In this document: piece by piece, positions 47,600 through 59,797 of the stretch
Position numbering within the stretch: the first letter of the stretch is position 1
How the letters are laid out: every line of letters starts with the position of its first letter
Source of the DNA: Colias croceus
Taxonomy: Eukaryota; Arthropoda; Insecta; Lepidoptera; Pieridae
Direction of reading: 5' to 3'
Length of the DNA: 64,000 nt
Assembly (NCBI RefSeq): GCF_905220415.1
Contig: NC_059562.1
Span: 141,501 to 205,500 of the forward strand
Program-made: the position numbers and the translations under genes
The notes under the pieces: model-generated
The model's database searches: none
What the model saw: only the letters and a program-made list of their open reading frames with translations
Told to the model about the DNA's origin: nothing

Positions 47600-47713
47600 T
47601 AGTGTGCGAAAGATTTTTGTGCGAATATTATAAAAAAAAGTATTAACGAAATCAGTTCAGCCGTTCTCGAGTTATGCGCTTACGATTTTGCGATTCATTT
47701 TTATATTAGAAAT
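47600..47713 (-). mobile_element. 5' half of a family E Helitron-like element
   Basis: GAAATCAGTTCAGCCGTTCT, CGAGTTATGCGCTTACG and TTTGCGATTCATTTTTATAT match 35623-35793 in reverse. The hairpin and CTAG end are absent. Confidence 0.7.
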
Positions 47714-48365
47714 AATGATATGTAACTTAAATAATTAAAAGGTCTGTGTCCTCTGTAGTAGGAACTAAAATATACTGATGATGATGGTGATACTAAATTT
47801 TTAAAAATTTATAAGATAAATCTTACTCTATAATAATTATGCCATTACATTTAGTTCGAAACTATCATATTTTGTTACGCTTTCACCATTGAAGGAACCG
47901 ATTTTGATGTAACTTGCTATGAAGATAAGTACCTCTAGAACATTCAAAGTCACTTTTTTCATATTCCTGTTTACCTCCCCAAAGTCAAAATATTGTGAAA
48001 AGCTGCAATAAAATGGATTGCTTTTGTTAAATAAACACGATTTTCTGAAAAAGGTTCTATCGAGCGGTGTCGGGGTGAATTACTAGTCAAATATATCGAA
48101 ATAGCGTCGTATTTTGTGAAATTGAATATTTTGTTTCCTCAGGGTTCACATTTCAAAGCCATCGTGTATGCGGTTTTGTGGGTGACCTCCTCAATTGATG
48201 ACTCAGCAAGTTCCATTGATTTGTGAAACAAATAAATCTTATTTGTATTATAATAATATAAAGTTAATTATAAGTGTAAAGTTACTGTGTAGTTTAAATG
48301 AATGATTATGATTATAATCCGTTGTTGATAACTGACTTTTGTCAATCTGATATTATTGTTAATAT
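47714..48365. other. AT-rich stretch, no gene seen
   Basis: No structure noted. Confidence 0.45.
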
Positions 48366-48470
48366 TCAAACTCAAACATTTATTTATTCAATTAGACTTC
48401 TTAGAGAAGCACTTTTGAAACGTCATTACATATTATTAACATTTACCACCGATTCGGAAAGCATGTATCT
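48366..48470 (-). mobile_element. Retroposon 3' end with TTTGAG tail
   Basis: On the minus strand it reads CTTTCCGAATCGGTGGTAAA, TGACGTTTCAAAAGTGCTTC, TTGAATAAATAAATG and then TTTGAGTTTG. An AATAAA signal and a microsatellite tail mark a LINE or LINE-mobilised SINE 3' end. The near-identical partner is at 55700-55803. Confidence 0.75.
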
Positions 48471-48765
48471 ATATTAATATTAATAACAGTTTATTATTTA
48501 GTTCGTAAATTCATAATCTAATTATTAAATATTTGCCAACTCGTCGGATTATGCGGATGATAAAAGAAAGTCGACCTTATAATAACAACAATACAAATTT
48601 CAAATCGCAGCAAAAAGGTTTTTTTAAACAAATTTCATTTTCATCTACAAACTTATCGGTTCGTTAGTTTTAGATGTGAAAGCAGAACGATCATGAAATA
48701 TTTACTTTCACCTCTAGGTACCTACATTATTACTCGATACTTAAACGTATAATCTATATCAAGGT

Positions 48766-48971
48766 ATAGATACTAATATTACAAAGCTGAAGAGTTTGTT
48801 TGTTTGTTTTTTGAACGCGCTAATCTCAGGAATCTCGATTTTAAAAATTCTTTCGGTGTGTTAGATAGCCCATTTATCGAGGAAGGCTACTTATAAGCTA
48901 TTTTTATTTTATGATCACGCTAAGACCAACAGGAGCGGAGCAATGTGGGTAAAACCGCGGAGCACAGCTAG
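48766..48971 (+). mobile_element. Helitron-like element (family A)
   Basis: ATACTAATATTACAAAGCTG start, GTTTGTTTGTTTTTTGAACG seed, CATTTATCGAGGAAGGCTA, and AGCACAGCTAG end before T. Confidence 0.88.
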
Positions 48972-50082
48972 TAATTAATATAGAACATGACCTTATTATA
49001 CAATAGGTATTCAATAGGTAAAGAGTACCTACCTATTTATAAATTTTGCTTAATTAGGTACTTACGTCGAAAATATAGTTTTTCTCTGCAATAATGATCT
49101 AAAAGTATAATAAGAAGTAAATAAGTCATGGTCTATCTATCTGCAAATAACGTCGCAATCCGTTCCGCCATTTAGACATCATTGACACGAAACAGACAGA
49201 CTTTCCCTCTTAATAATAGACTTAGATAATCCTAAATCTAAATGTAATGTTGAAAAGTTCAATAGTTGTCTATAATATCAATGAATACATGGATAAAAAA
49301 TATTATCATAGAAAATCAGTGGAGAATCTAAAATTCTCAAAGCACATGGGTGGATATATGCACTATGTACTGTTTATGTGTTAATTTAAATACTTTATTG
49401 TTATAAAATTCTGTATTTACGATAACGCCATAACGGTACAAATAATTGTATTTTTTTTTTCTTTATTTCTTTCTAAAAAAGTAATGGCGTAGTAGATCTG
49501 GAAAACCACGTACTGTGTCAAGTAATTCAATTCTGATAATAATGATTCTTAATTATTAACCTCCGACGCAATTTCATATAAACTTACCTCCTCTTTTTAC
49601 GTCTTTCAGAGATGAATTGCTTACATGCTAATATGAGATTATGTTTATTCTGTAAAATACAATTGTATTACTTTTTCTATATACCTATTTAGATAAATAC
49701 CTAATATATACCTACAGATTCCTTCAGGTAACACGGACAATTTAGTAGCAAGATTATCAACAATAAAGTACTTGAAGGGCCGTTTTCCACGGAGTTGGTA
49801 ATTGCAGCATTTGACGGGAGATGATAAGTCAGGGCTAAGTGGGCGACACAATGGGGCTAATTTTTCCAGCAATTTGCGCCTTTGTCGAACCTTCTAGAGG
49901 GAAATAGTTGCGAGTTTCCATCGAAACCTCTCTGAGGTAATCGCTTTAAACTTGCGTTACGTGGATTGAAATAAGTAGCAGAAATGTATGTGACAGTTTG
50001 AAATAAAACTGTTTTTTTGAATACGACGCGCCACAAATAGACGATACAAGAAGTATTTTACGTGGAAACATTTATAAGTCAA
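48972..50082. other. AT-rich stretch, no supported gene
   Basis: A 75-codon minus frame at 49645-49872 lies on a GC-richer pocket (49770-49900). A CCTTCAG|GTAACA junction at 49727/49728 is a weaker recursive-site lookalike. Confidence 0.45.
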
Positions 50083-50320
50083 CTAGCTTTGCGCCCGCGG
50101 CTTCGCCCGCGTTTTGAAAGAAAAACCCGCATAGTTCCCGTTCCCGTGGGATTCCCGTGGGATTTCCGGGATGAAACCTATAATATCCTATGTGTTAATC
50201 CAAGTTACCCTCTATATTTGTGCTAAGTTTCATTGTAATCGGTTCAGTAGTTTTTACGTGAAAGAGTAACAAACATCCATACTTACAAACTTTCGCCTTT
50301 ATAATAAATAGTAGTAGTGA
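50083..50320 (-). mobile_element. Helitron-like element (family D)
   Basis: CTAGCTTTGCGCCCGCGGCT start, a short internal duplication of CCCGTGGGATT, ATCGGTTCAGTAGTTTTTAC, and a slightly eroded 5' end. Confidence 0.9.
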
Positions 50321-51278
50321 AATTTAGTTTAGTAGGTAAGTATGAAATGTAAATAATAGATATTTTTTATATATATAGTAGGAGTATCCCAGACATTTAT
50401 GTAGTTAGATATTTTAACATTTATACATGTTATGTAAGCAATTATCAAAGACATTATGAGACAGTAGGGCTTTGGTATTTATCTTCAGTTAAACGTTTGT
50501 AAATATATGGGTAGGGCCAAACTCGCAGACGGCTTGAGGTCTAAATGTCCCCACATTTAAAGGTCTAGATGGGTCTGATTACACGAAATAGGTGTAAGTA
50601 ATTACGAGGAAATTATTGCCAGTGTATTTAATTAAATAGAATTTATACGGATGGTTGTGAACCTTGAAATATTTCTATGTACCTACTGTATTGGAAGAAG
50701 AAATAATATCTAATATATTATATAACTTCTTATCATTCACAAATGATAACTAACTTTAACTATTTGCTGGGCCTAAGTTCTGTACTTAAATATTAATTTT
50801 AATATTTTTGAGAGCGCTATTTTATGTGACATACACCCACACGCCGCCGTCATATTTTCATGTTCATCTGAAAAAGAAACGGGGATAGTTGTCTAACAAT
50901 TTAAGAAGTAATTATGTATGTACAATACATCATATTATTCTATTCAAATGTAATATAGCCTCTATATTTTAAAATAATTATTTTATCATGTATTAATTTC
51001 TATATAAATTACATTAAACGGGTTTACTGTCTCAACATTGCATCAGAGAATAAAATAACTTGTAATGTTTCTAAGCTATATGAATCAATGCTCGTCGTCA
51101 CGTAACAAAATAGAAAGGACTGACCCTTCACCCGGCGCTGCGTGGTACCGTGTTATACTATCAACTATTTGCTATTTAACCGACTTGATAAAAGGTAAGT
51201 TATTAAATGCAGATTATAAATATTTCGAAGAATAGTAAAAACAATCCCGCCACATTAATATGTAAGTTTATTATTAAA
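50321..51278. other. AT-rich stretch, no gene seen
   Basis: Nothing structured was recognised. Confidence 0.5.
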
Positions 51279-51470
51279 CTAGCTGTGCTCCGTGGTTTTA
51301 CCTGCATTTCACCGCTCTTATTGATGTTAGTGATATACGTGATAGCCTAAAGACTTCCTTGATGAATGGATTATCTAACAGCGAAATATTTTATTCAAAT
51401 TGAATTCGTGGTTCCTGAGATTAGCGTGTTCAAGCAAACAAACTCTTCAGCTTTATAATATTAGTATAAT
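51279..51470 (-). mobile_element. Helitron-like element (family A), diverged
   Basis: CTAGCTGTGCTCCGTGG start and CTCTTCAGCTTTATAATATT end; the middle carries many substitutions, suggesting an older copy. Confidence 0.85.
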
Positions 51471-51973
51471 ATTGCTAGATAAATTTAAAAATGAATACTT
51501 TCAATTCGTTCAAATATTTTGAAAACATTTTTTTATTAAATTTATGAATATTTTAACAACCTTTAAAATATAAGCACACTGTTATTGTCTGTAACACGAT
51601 ATATTGTGAATATGTTTCCTTCCAGGAAAAGCTCGTACTTTTTAATAGCTTATAGAAGGATTATATACCTCGTTACTAGGAGAGATCAGAGAATAAATAC
51701 CGTTCTCTCAACAAATTTATATTTTAACAAAACATAATATTAATCTTGTATATTTAGGGATTAATGTCTGTAATTACTTAACATTACCTTGTTATAACGT
51801 TACACTTTACTCGCTTTTCGGGTTATTGTGAGTTACATTTTAATGATGATAATATTTATCAGTAAAATATTATAATAATGAAATATGGTTTATACATTTG
51901 GTATCGAAAATATTCTATGAACAGAGAACTTATTAGTAGAATACAAAATCGTTTATCAAACAGGCTTTATAAA

Positions 51974-52146
51974 TCTATACTAATATTATAAAGCTGAAGA
52001 GTTTGTTTGTTTGTTTGAACGCGCTAATCTCGGGAGCTATTGGTCCGATTTGAAAAAATCTTTCGCTGTTAGATAGCCAATTTATCGAGAAAGCTACGGC
52101 CAACAGGAGCGGAGCAATAGCAGGTGAAACCGCGGGGAACAGCTAG
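51974..52146 (+). mobile_element. Helitron-like element (family A)
   Basis: TCTATACTAATATTATAAAG start, CGCTAATCTCGGGAGC, GTGAAACCGCGGGGAACAGC and CTAG end before T. The GGCTATAGGCTATATATCAT block is deleted. Confidence 0.92.
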
Positions 52147-52509
52147 TCTTTTATATAACTAAACCCTTTAACGTCAAGCAAGTTGTACAAACACTATTGA
52201 ATACGAATATAATGAACTAACGTAGTCAAAAGTAAGCGTTTTCTTAGAATTTCTTTAATATTTTACATGTCGATTAAAAGTAATTTTCTAAATGAAAATG
52301 TTGGTCATACATTGCGAGTTAGCTCATAGAGTTATATTCTGTGTTCGTGTGACCCATTTGAGACTAGTTACGTGAATCTAATTGCGAAAGAATGCCACGT
52401 ACTGAAGGAAGCCATAATACTTACTACTGCGTGATAAATGCGAAATTGTTTGTGTAAAAACGAAAATGTCTTTCGAAATGGCTTTTAAAGATGAAATATT
52501 TGTCATTAA

Positions 52510-52688
52510 GGGCTGATTTTTCAATCCTTGGTTAAAACTTATTCATCGAATAACGTACCTATTAAACTACCATTTCAAAAATGTATTCTAATTGTCCGTA
52601 TATGACAGTTTACAGGTGACATTTTAAAATGTTCGTGTAATACTTTATTGGACGGATAAATTTTAACCAAGGATTGAAAAATCGGCCC
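52510..52688. mobile_element. MITE, 179 bp, TTAA target site
   Basis: Inverted termini GGGCTGATTTTTCAATCCTT (52510-) and the complement ending CGGCCC at 52688 differ by one base over about 25 bp. TTAA flanks both sides (52506-52509, 52689-52692). TTAA duplication suggests piggyBac-type mobilisation. No coding capacity. Confidence 0.85.
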
Positions 52689-52692
52689 TTAA

Positions 52693-53821
52693 TGAAATAG
52701 GATAAGAAAAGAATAAAAATAGAATAGAAATAGTTAATTTTCATGCTGAATGAGATGAAATATTTAGATTTTCAATTTTAGTTTGTAACCATGAACTTAC
52801 ATATAAACAGACACATATTATGTCATTATGTGTTTATATAGATTAATAATACCTACTAATTGGATTACTACTGATATTATCAGTGTTGAAATAAACCACA
52901 AATTGGGTTGACTTAACCTTAAATATCCGCTATTTTATCCCATTCACGCTTACGATAAATAATTAAAGAGTAAATGAGACAAAACACTGTTTAAGTTGAA
53001 CCCGTCTAATTGCATAAGTCAGGTTAAATAATCCCTTTAAAGCAGGTCTTGAGCATGCTTCGGCACGTATTGGGTCAAACAGTAATAATTATATATTCCT
53101 AAGTATAACAGCCTTTTTGTAATAATATATTGACGTTTCTTACTCATTGTGAAATTTGTAACCGTTGCAGTGATATATTTCAGCATAAATGATATAATTT
53201 TATACGGCTACAAGATACCTAAGCTGTAAAGCGAGTGAAAATATTTTAAACTATTCTAAACTAGAATTTACTGTCTCTCTGTCCTTACAAAAGTTAAAAG
53301 ACAGGTGAATAATAATTAAAATTAATGCGTTAAATTAAACAAAATACGCAGTAAATAAGGATTATATTCTGAAAGTTTACATGTGATGATTAGGTTCACC
53401 AAATGAATTAACTGTTACCTATTAGTCAGTTTCTTTGAAAAGCTAATATACCTACACTTATAACATTATCCTGAAAATAACACAGAATACTGCCACGTGT
53501 ATCTAAAATAGCTCGTACGTTTGCGAATATTTAAAAAATCGTGCATAACGATACCGCAAAAGATGGCGCACGTTTCAAGATAAGGACCCACATCTCATCA
53601 ATTATTATATCTGATACCTTTATGTAAGGAAAAAGGTAAACAACAATGACTATAGCTAAAAAATACTTACGTGGTGCCCGGGGGTTGGACAGGGTTGCCA
53701 ACTCTTAGTTTTATTTGCGTAATCAGTTAGGGGACATAACAATACCTTTGTATGTGTTGCATAATGGTAGAGAAGTATACTTATGAATTGTAATTTCCTG
53801 AATTTATGATGTATTGAGATA
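52693..53821. other. AT-rich stretch, no gene seen
   Basis: No element recognised. Confidence 0.5.
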
Positions 53822-54366
53822 TTGCACGCCTCATAAGCGAAGCGTTGAGGTGGGTACTACTGTCACTTCGCGCAAAACATCTGATTTTTCAAACTTAAAA
53901 TGTCTTTATGTATCATACATTGCACTTGTAAGATAATACATACACACACATATTAAGAAAAAACACTATTTTTAACATTCATGATATTTTTGATGTCATT
54001 TTTGTTATTTAAACTAGTTAAAAAACAGTTTAAAAAAGTTCTGTCTTGGACAGCCGTGTGTCTGTATGTGCGGAGGATTTTCTTGTTAACACGATAGCGA
54101 CCGAAATACTTTACTAATCGAGTCTTTTTTTTTCTCTTACGCTTGAGTATGCTCAGGAATAGAACCCTTTCATTTTTCAGGGTCTGATTCGATGTGGTTT
54201 AATTGTTATTAAATAAACAAAAAAAAATATCGACTGTTCTCCATAATTTTAGTACATCTATATATATTCTTTATTTACACCATATACATAAATATCTACA
54301 TACTTATATATACACCTTTATAAATAATCAATTTTATTGTAAAGGATGAGATTATGAGGCGTGCAC
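53822..54366. mobile_element. Candidate inverted-terminal DNA element, 545 bp
   Basis: TGCACGCCTCATAA at 53823-53836 is repeated inverted as TTATGAGGCGTGCA at 54352-54365. The interior has GCGAAGCGTTGAGGTGGG next to the left end and several T tracts. No clear target duplication or transposase. Confidence 0.55.
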
Positions 54367-55699
54367 TTTTGGATTTTCCAAACTTTTTGTAATTTGAATG
54401 GATTAAAACGTCGGGGTCGCTCACGACTCTTGTAAAGCAACATGTTATCAGACGATAATTGGTTGATAATAATTGATTTGATATGTATTACATAAATCAG
54501 AAACGAACGAAGAACGATACAGGAGAAAAAGGTTTGTAAAGTAGTAGAACAGAATTCGGTATGTAACGATTAAAAGCTAATAATTATAATTAATTAGTAC
54601 GGGTCTTACACCAGACCTTAAACGACATCTAATAACAAAATGCATGGAAGTTGTATAGAATGTTTAATTTCTCACTGTTGGCAGCCCTAGCAGTAAGCAA
54701 ATCGGCGGCTCGTAGTCACGCCAAGCAGCCACTGTTCCCCTTTGCTATCTAAACGGTACCTTTGCTATTCAAATCTTTTGAGCCTCAACCGACTTCTTAT
54801 TCAGATATTCCACAGAAATTAATATCTTTCGTTCTATTTCTGCCATTTTGATTACATTTCGGTTCAAAGGTATGTGATTAGTTTTATGTGAAATTGCTTT
54901 TAAGATGTTTTCGAGGGTCAGAAGCAGACGGTACAAAGGGTATGCAAAATGTGTATTGAGTCAATTTGTTTGTAATGTGAATATGTTTATTTATGTTCAT
55001 ATGTAATTGCCTGAATGTTGGAAAGTTGAGAATTTTGTAGGTCTGTAAAAGCATACTTAAATACAACTTATATTGTATATGTGAATCTTTACTTGTTCTA
55101 TGTTTAGATTTGTCCTGAATAACGAAAAGTAGACCACCTATTTACCATTGATCTACAGGTCAATAGTGTCGTAGAGTAGTAGCAAATTAGTGTCCATTGT
55201 TTATAAACTAAATTTAATCTAAAGGCACTCAGGAACATATTTTCAAATAAAATCGTCTGTTAGTTAGCCCTTTACATACAAACTTCACTTTTTAAATAAT
55301 CTAAGCGTCTGTATCATGTCTATCATAGTTAACATGCTCTGCTGATTTTTATACACAAAAATTGCCCTTAATTTTAGAATTGAATTTGTTTGCTCTCAAG
55401 GAGATTGTTTTAAATATTTAAAAATGCGTGAGGTGAAGTAGGTCAGAATGATTTGCGTGGAGCGAATCAGTTGTAAACTGTTTACGAGAGCAAACATTAC
55501 GTGTGTGCCCACAGAGTAATGGGGAATAGAGACATTCGAATATTTATTATAATAAGTATTAAAATTTAAATAGATCACATCATCTGTAAATGCTTTGCTC
55601 TGTTATCACAAATATCTTTTGCTGAACGCTAGAATCCTATGGTCCACTCGTCATTATACAAGTACACATGGTATTAGAGATTTTGTGAAACAAGCTTTC
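54367..55699. other. AT-rich stretch, no supported gene
   Basis: A GC-richer pocket (about 54685-54740) has no supported frame. Confidence 0.45.
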
Positions 55700-55803
55700 C
55701 TCAAACTCAAACATTTATTTATTCAATAGACTTCTTTTAGAAGCACTTTTGAAACGTCATTACATATTTTAACATTTACCACCGATTCGGAAAGCAGTAT
55801 CTT
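55700..55803 (-). mobile_element. Retroposon 3' end with TTTGAG tail
   Basis: Nearly identical to 48366-48470, with the same CTTTCCGAATCGGTGGTAAA and AATAAA-type signal and a short TTTGAG tail. Confidence 0.75.
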
Positions 55804-57346
55804 ATCCTAATAAGCTTAGTTAACAATATGTTTTGTGTTTAATTTAAAGTGTAATGTAAGCTCAAAATAATCTGAGGATAAATTGCGTCTGAATGTTTAG
55901 CAGTTAGTCTGTACATCGTAAAATATGTAAGAGCCCTCCGGCCCCGCGTATCTCCAGCAGATGATCCCTCCTCTGGCGTTATCACTTTATCCTATATATT
56001 ATCGTATTTACTCACAAATCATCGATAATTAATACATACAAAGATATTATATGATCGACTGTGTAACATCATTGACTATTTCATATGGATAAAATATTCC
56101 TTTTGTGGTTTTTGGAAGATGAGAGATATATTCTTGATTTTATTTAATATAATAGTCTATTTGAAGTATTTTCTAATGTTTGTCTGTTTGTTTCTGTGAA
56201 CTTTTAAAATAGTTTAAACTGTTGATACTGGGACTGAAGCGTTTAATATACCTATTGATCAACTTATATTGATAGCGTTTTAACAAATTTTAAAGCTTGT
56301 GCGAATATATTCAGTTATTATCGAGGTAAAAATATTACTCATAAGATTCGATAATTTGGAAATAATATTATTACATACCTAACTATAATTGTTTTTGACA
56401 TTTTCAAGTAAAATGTAATTAATTGAAAACGGCTTGAAGCTCAAACGAATGAAATAATATAAAATTGTGAAAGGTTTCTGTATATTCGTGATACGCAATT
56501 TAATTATTTATTTCGAGTGAATTAATTAATTAAAAACGAAACTTCATTAAAATTAATAGCTATTGTTTTAAGGTGAAAATGGAGGTATGTTTTTTGTTAC
56601 TGTATAAATAAAAACTAACATTTTTAGGTTAAATCTAAAGGTTTGTTTGTTTGTCCGTTTTTCCTTTTCTACATAATTCAAGGGTTTACGATGAAATCCA
56701 ATGAAAGTTAAATTTAGCATTATATAATATATTGTAGAGTCAATTTTAATAGCATTAAAATAGTGGATTTGGGTTCGGTTCCCGGGAGACAAAAGGAAGT
56801 TAATATTATAAACTATAACAGATGTTTCAAAAGTTTTTAATTTGAAATTTATAACTAATTTCTTTTAATTTCTGTACCGAATCATATTTTAAATATTTTT
56901 TTCTTGAGATACGTTTCGTTTACGATTTTACGATTCGTTTGTTACAAATTAAAAAGGAAAAATGCTGCGTAAAATGTAGGTAAAGTCCAAAACAGATTAA
57001 TTCTCACACTTTTAAGAACCTTGCAAGTGTTAGAAAAAGATGTACATATATAATAATATGTTTAGATAGAAGTGTATATGTGGCACAATCCTAATTATAT
57101 ATCTCACAGAATAGCTTGCAATACTTCACGAGCCTCATTAAAACTGTTGCAACGAGGGGAAATAATTTCGCAGCGCTATTTGTGTAATTAAAAAAAGATA
57201 AGAGTTATATAAACTGGGAGACGAATAATTGACACTGCGGTATAACCCGTTACAATGAGGATGTATTTAAATTGTGAATTGTCTCGCTCTAGTGTTCATT
57301 CATAATTTCATTTTTATTGGCACATCTTATCTTATCTTATCTAATA
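55804..57346. other. AT-rich stretch with a SINE remnant
   Basis: No gene seen. At 56755-56790 TTTGGGTTCGGTTCCCGGG is a B-box remnant of a tRNA-derived SINE. Confidence 0.45.
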
Positions 57347-57535
57347 TCTAATAATATATATATATATATATAAATCTCGTGTCACAATGTTTGTCCTCAA
57401 TGGACTCCTAAACCACTTAACCGATTATAATAAAATTCGCACACCATGTGCAGTTCGATCCAACTTGAGAGATAGGATAGTTTAAATCTCAAATCGTTTT
57501 AGAGAAAGCGGGCGAAGTCGCGGGCGGTAAGCTAG
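57347..57535 (+). mobile_element. Helitron-like element (family G)
   Basis: TCTAATAATATATATATATA start (expanded TA tract), CACCATGTGCAGTTCGATCC, GCGGGCGAAGTCGCGGGC hairpin and GCTAG end before T. Confidence 0.92.
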
Positions 57536-57775
57536 TATTATAATATGTTAAAGAAATAAATTAAAAGTTTTGCCTTAGAATTATTACAATAAAAGGTAGA
57601 AACGTGTATAATGTACCTACGTATACCTACGTATACCTTCGTAGATATACCTCCTATTAACTATACATTTTTTTACAATTTTTAGGTGCAGTATTGTTAT
57701 ACTATTAACATTATAAAGAGTCATCTATAATCTACTTTGCCATTACAGTATTATTTTAATGCCAAACAATTTTTT

Positions 57776-58438
57776 GAAGTGAAACTTCTTTATCGGGGTT
57801 GGAAAATAATTTAGTGTAACATTTTTTCGTTACGCGTGACATTTTTCCGTTACACACCATCTTTTTCTTATCCCTATTACTGTAAAGTTTCATACTTATA
57901 GTAAATTATTTTTTAAAAATAAGGTCATACAGAAGTTTTATTACGTGTGTACACTAGTATACGCACACATTTTTTTAGCTTCAGTTTTGTAATATTTTGT
58001 CAAATTTTAATGCAGGCATTATGTCTATTTTAGTATCTAGACACGCGGCAGCGTGTCAAGCCGAGTTCAAGCGAAGAGAACTGGCGAGCAGCAGCCGTGT
58101 GTATATTTACACGAACCATTTCGAGCCACTTTTCACCCCCTTATAACTCGAAAACTATTTGAGTTAAATAAACCAAATTTGGTACATATCAAGAGGACCT
58201 CAAGATAAACAAGAACCTTAAATTTCATAAATACAGATTAAACAGTTGCGTAGATATTAATATCCAAAAATCGCAATTTTTAAGACTGACTGACTTATAG
58301 ACATATACAAAACCTAACCCACTTCCAGATGACCTACAAAGTTCAAATTTTGTAATCAGCTAGGTAATAGTGAGTGTACAAAGGAAAAAATCAGAAAATA
58401 CTGAATTTATTTGTATTTAATTTTTTTTTCAATGACAT
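57776..58438. repeat. Unclassified dispersed-repeat segment
   Basis: GAAGTGAAACTTCTT (57776-57790) also occurs inverted at 27035-27049 inside the insert of a Helitron-like element. Two 20-bp near-copies (ACATTTTTTCGTTACGCGTG and ACATTTTTCCGTTACACACC) sit at 57819-57858. The remainder leads into the tandem duplication. The class is unknown. Confidence 0.45.
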
Positions 58439-58751
58439 TAATTTTGTTTGTATGGAAAAATGGAAAAGTTTAAAAAAATAGAAAATAGTATATTCACCTT
58501 ACTAGTCTTAAAAAATAGCTCAAAACTAATCAGTGGCCGAAAAAAATTTTGAAATCCATCAATAAATGACTGAGATATAGATTATTGAAGTTTTAGTAAT
58601 TTTGTTTGTATGGAAAAATGGAAAAGTTTAAAAAAATAGAAAATAGTATATTCACCTTACTAGTCTTAAAAAATAGCTCAAAACTAATCAGTGGCCGAAA
58701 AAAATTTTGAAATCCATCAATAAATGACTGAGATATAGATTATTGAAGTTT
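58439..58751. repeat. Tandem duplication, 158-bp period, two identical copies
   Basis: 58439-58593 and 58597-58751 are identical by eye over about 155 bp (TATGGAAAAATGGAAAAG to GACTGAGATATAGATTATTG), offset 158. Copies this alike imply a very recent duplication or an assembly artefact. Confidence 0.95.
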
Positions 58752-59016
58752 ACTTTAAGACGAAACTTTTATTATTTTAAGACGAAACATCTGTAGATTC
58801 GAAGCGCCTCTGACATCACACTCACTCGCGCTAGTATCGCTAGGGTGGATTACTTCGATTGCATGATTTCTTTATTCAAAACTGTTATTAAACGTAAAAT
58901 AAAAGAAAATTGTAATAAAAATATTGCTCATACAGTTAAAAATAATATATAATTTTACATATTCACATTTATTTATTCTTTATTTATGAGTGTTTAGTTT
59001 AGTTTTAATTTCAGAG

Positions 59017-59044
59017 TAAATAAATAAATAAATAAATAAATAAA
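59017..59044 (-). repeat. (TAAA)7 microsatellite, probable retroposon tail
   Basis: Seven TAAA units are followed by ATCTTTATTTTACTTTAAAC. Read on the minus strand an AATAAAGAT sequence precedes a (TTTA)n tail. Confidence 0.75.
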
Positions 59045-59223
59045 ATCTTTATTTTACTTTAAACATGGTATTCAATGGTGATACAATTATATTAATAAAG
59101 CACAAACATGTTCAGCCAATACAAGCATGCAAAAATAATTACCATAAATGGTGTAATGGAAGAAGGCTTCGTCGAAGGTCGAAATGATTTAATTTGCGTA
59201 ATATTAATATGAGTGAAACATCT

Positions 59224-59380
59224 TTAGGCGCGTTTAGAGTAAAATTTTAAGATCGCGTCATGGCAATACCGTAACGTCATGGAGTAAGGCGACGATTCTT
59301 CTACAACGATCTTTGCATCTTGGTAATAGCACAGTCTACTAAATGGTAATAGTGTGTGTACAAATTCACGCTGGATGTTT
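59224..59380 (+). repeat. Dispersed repeat also found inside the 26850 element
   Basis: GATCGCGTCATGGCAATACC, GTAACGTCATGGAGTAAGG and GATCTTTGCATCTTGGTAAT parallel 26949-27035. On the minus strand a 72-codon frame crosses it, but this is repeat sequence. Confidence 0.6.
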
Positions 59381-59485
59381 GGAAAATCATAATCTTTTAA
59401 ACAGAAAGCGAGTTTAAAAAATTGCAGATAATGACGGGGCAATGTGCGCTGACATTCATAACATATTATAAGAAAATATAGAAAA

Positions 59486-59668
59486 CTAGCGGTCCGCCCC
59501 GGCTACGCCCGTGGTACATATTTCGCAATAAAAAGTAGCCTATGTCCTTTCTCGGGTATCAAAATATCTCCATACCAAATTTCATGCAAATTGGTTTAGT
59601 AGTTTAGGCGTGATTGAGTAACAGACAGACAGACAGAGTTACTTTCGCATTTATAATATTAGTAAGGA
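59486..59668 (-). mobile_element. Helitron-like element (family B)
   Basis: CTAGCGGTCCGCCCCGGCTA start, CTCGGGTATCAAAATATCTC, a GACAGACA seed, and TTATAATATTAGTAAGGA end. It lies 130 bp before the long palindrome. Confidence 0.92.
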
Positions 59669-59797
59669 TAATACTAAACAAACCATACAGAGAAACCGCA
59701 AGAAAAAATAAAAAAATCGTACCTATATTATAAAAAGTATTATATTCATAAAGTAAATCAAATTTGCAGAGTAATTTTCTGTACAAAAAGTAATGAT

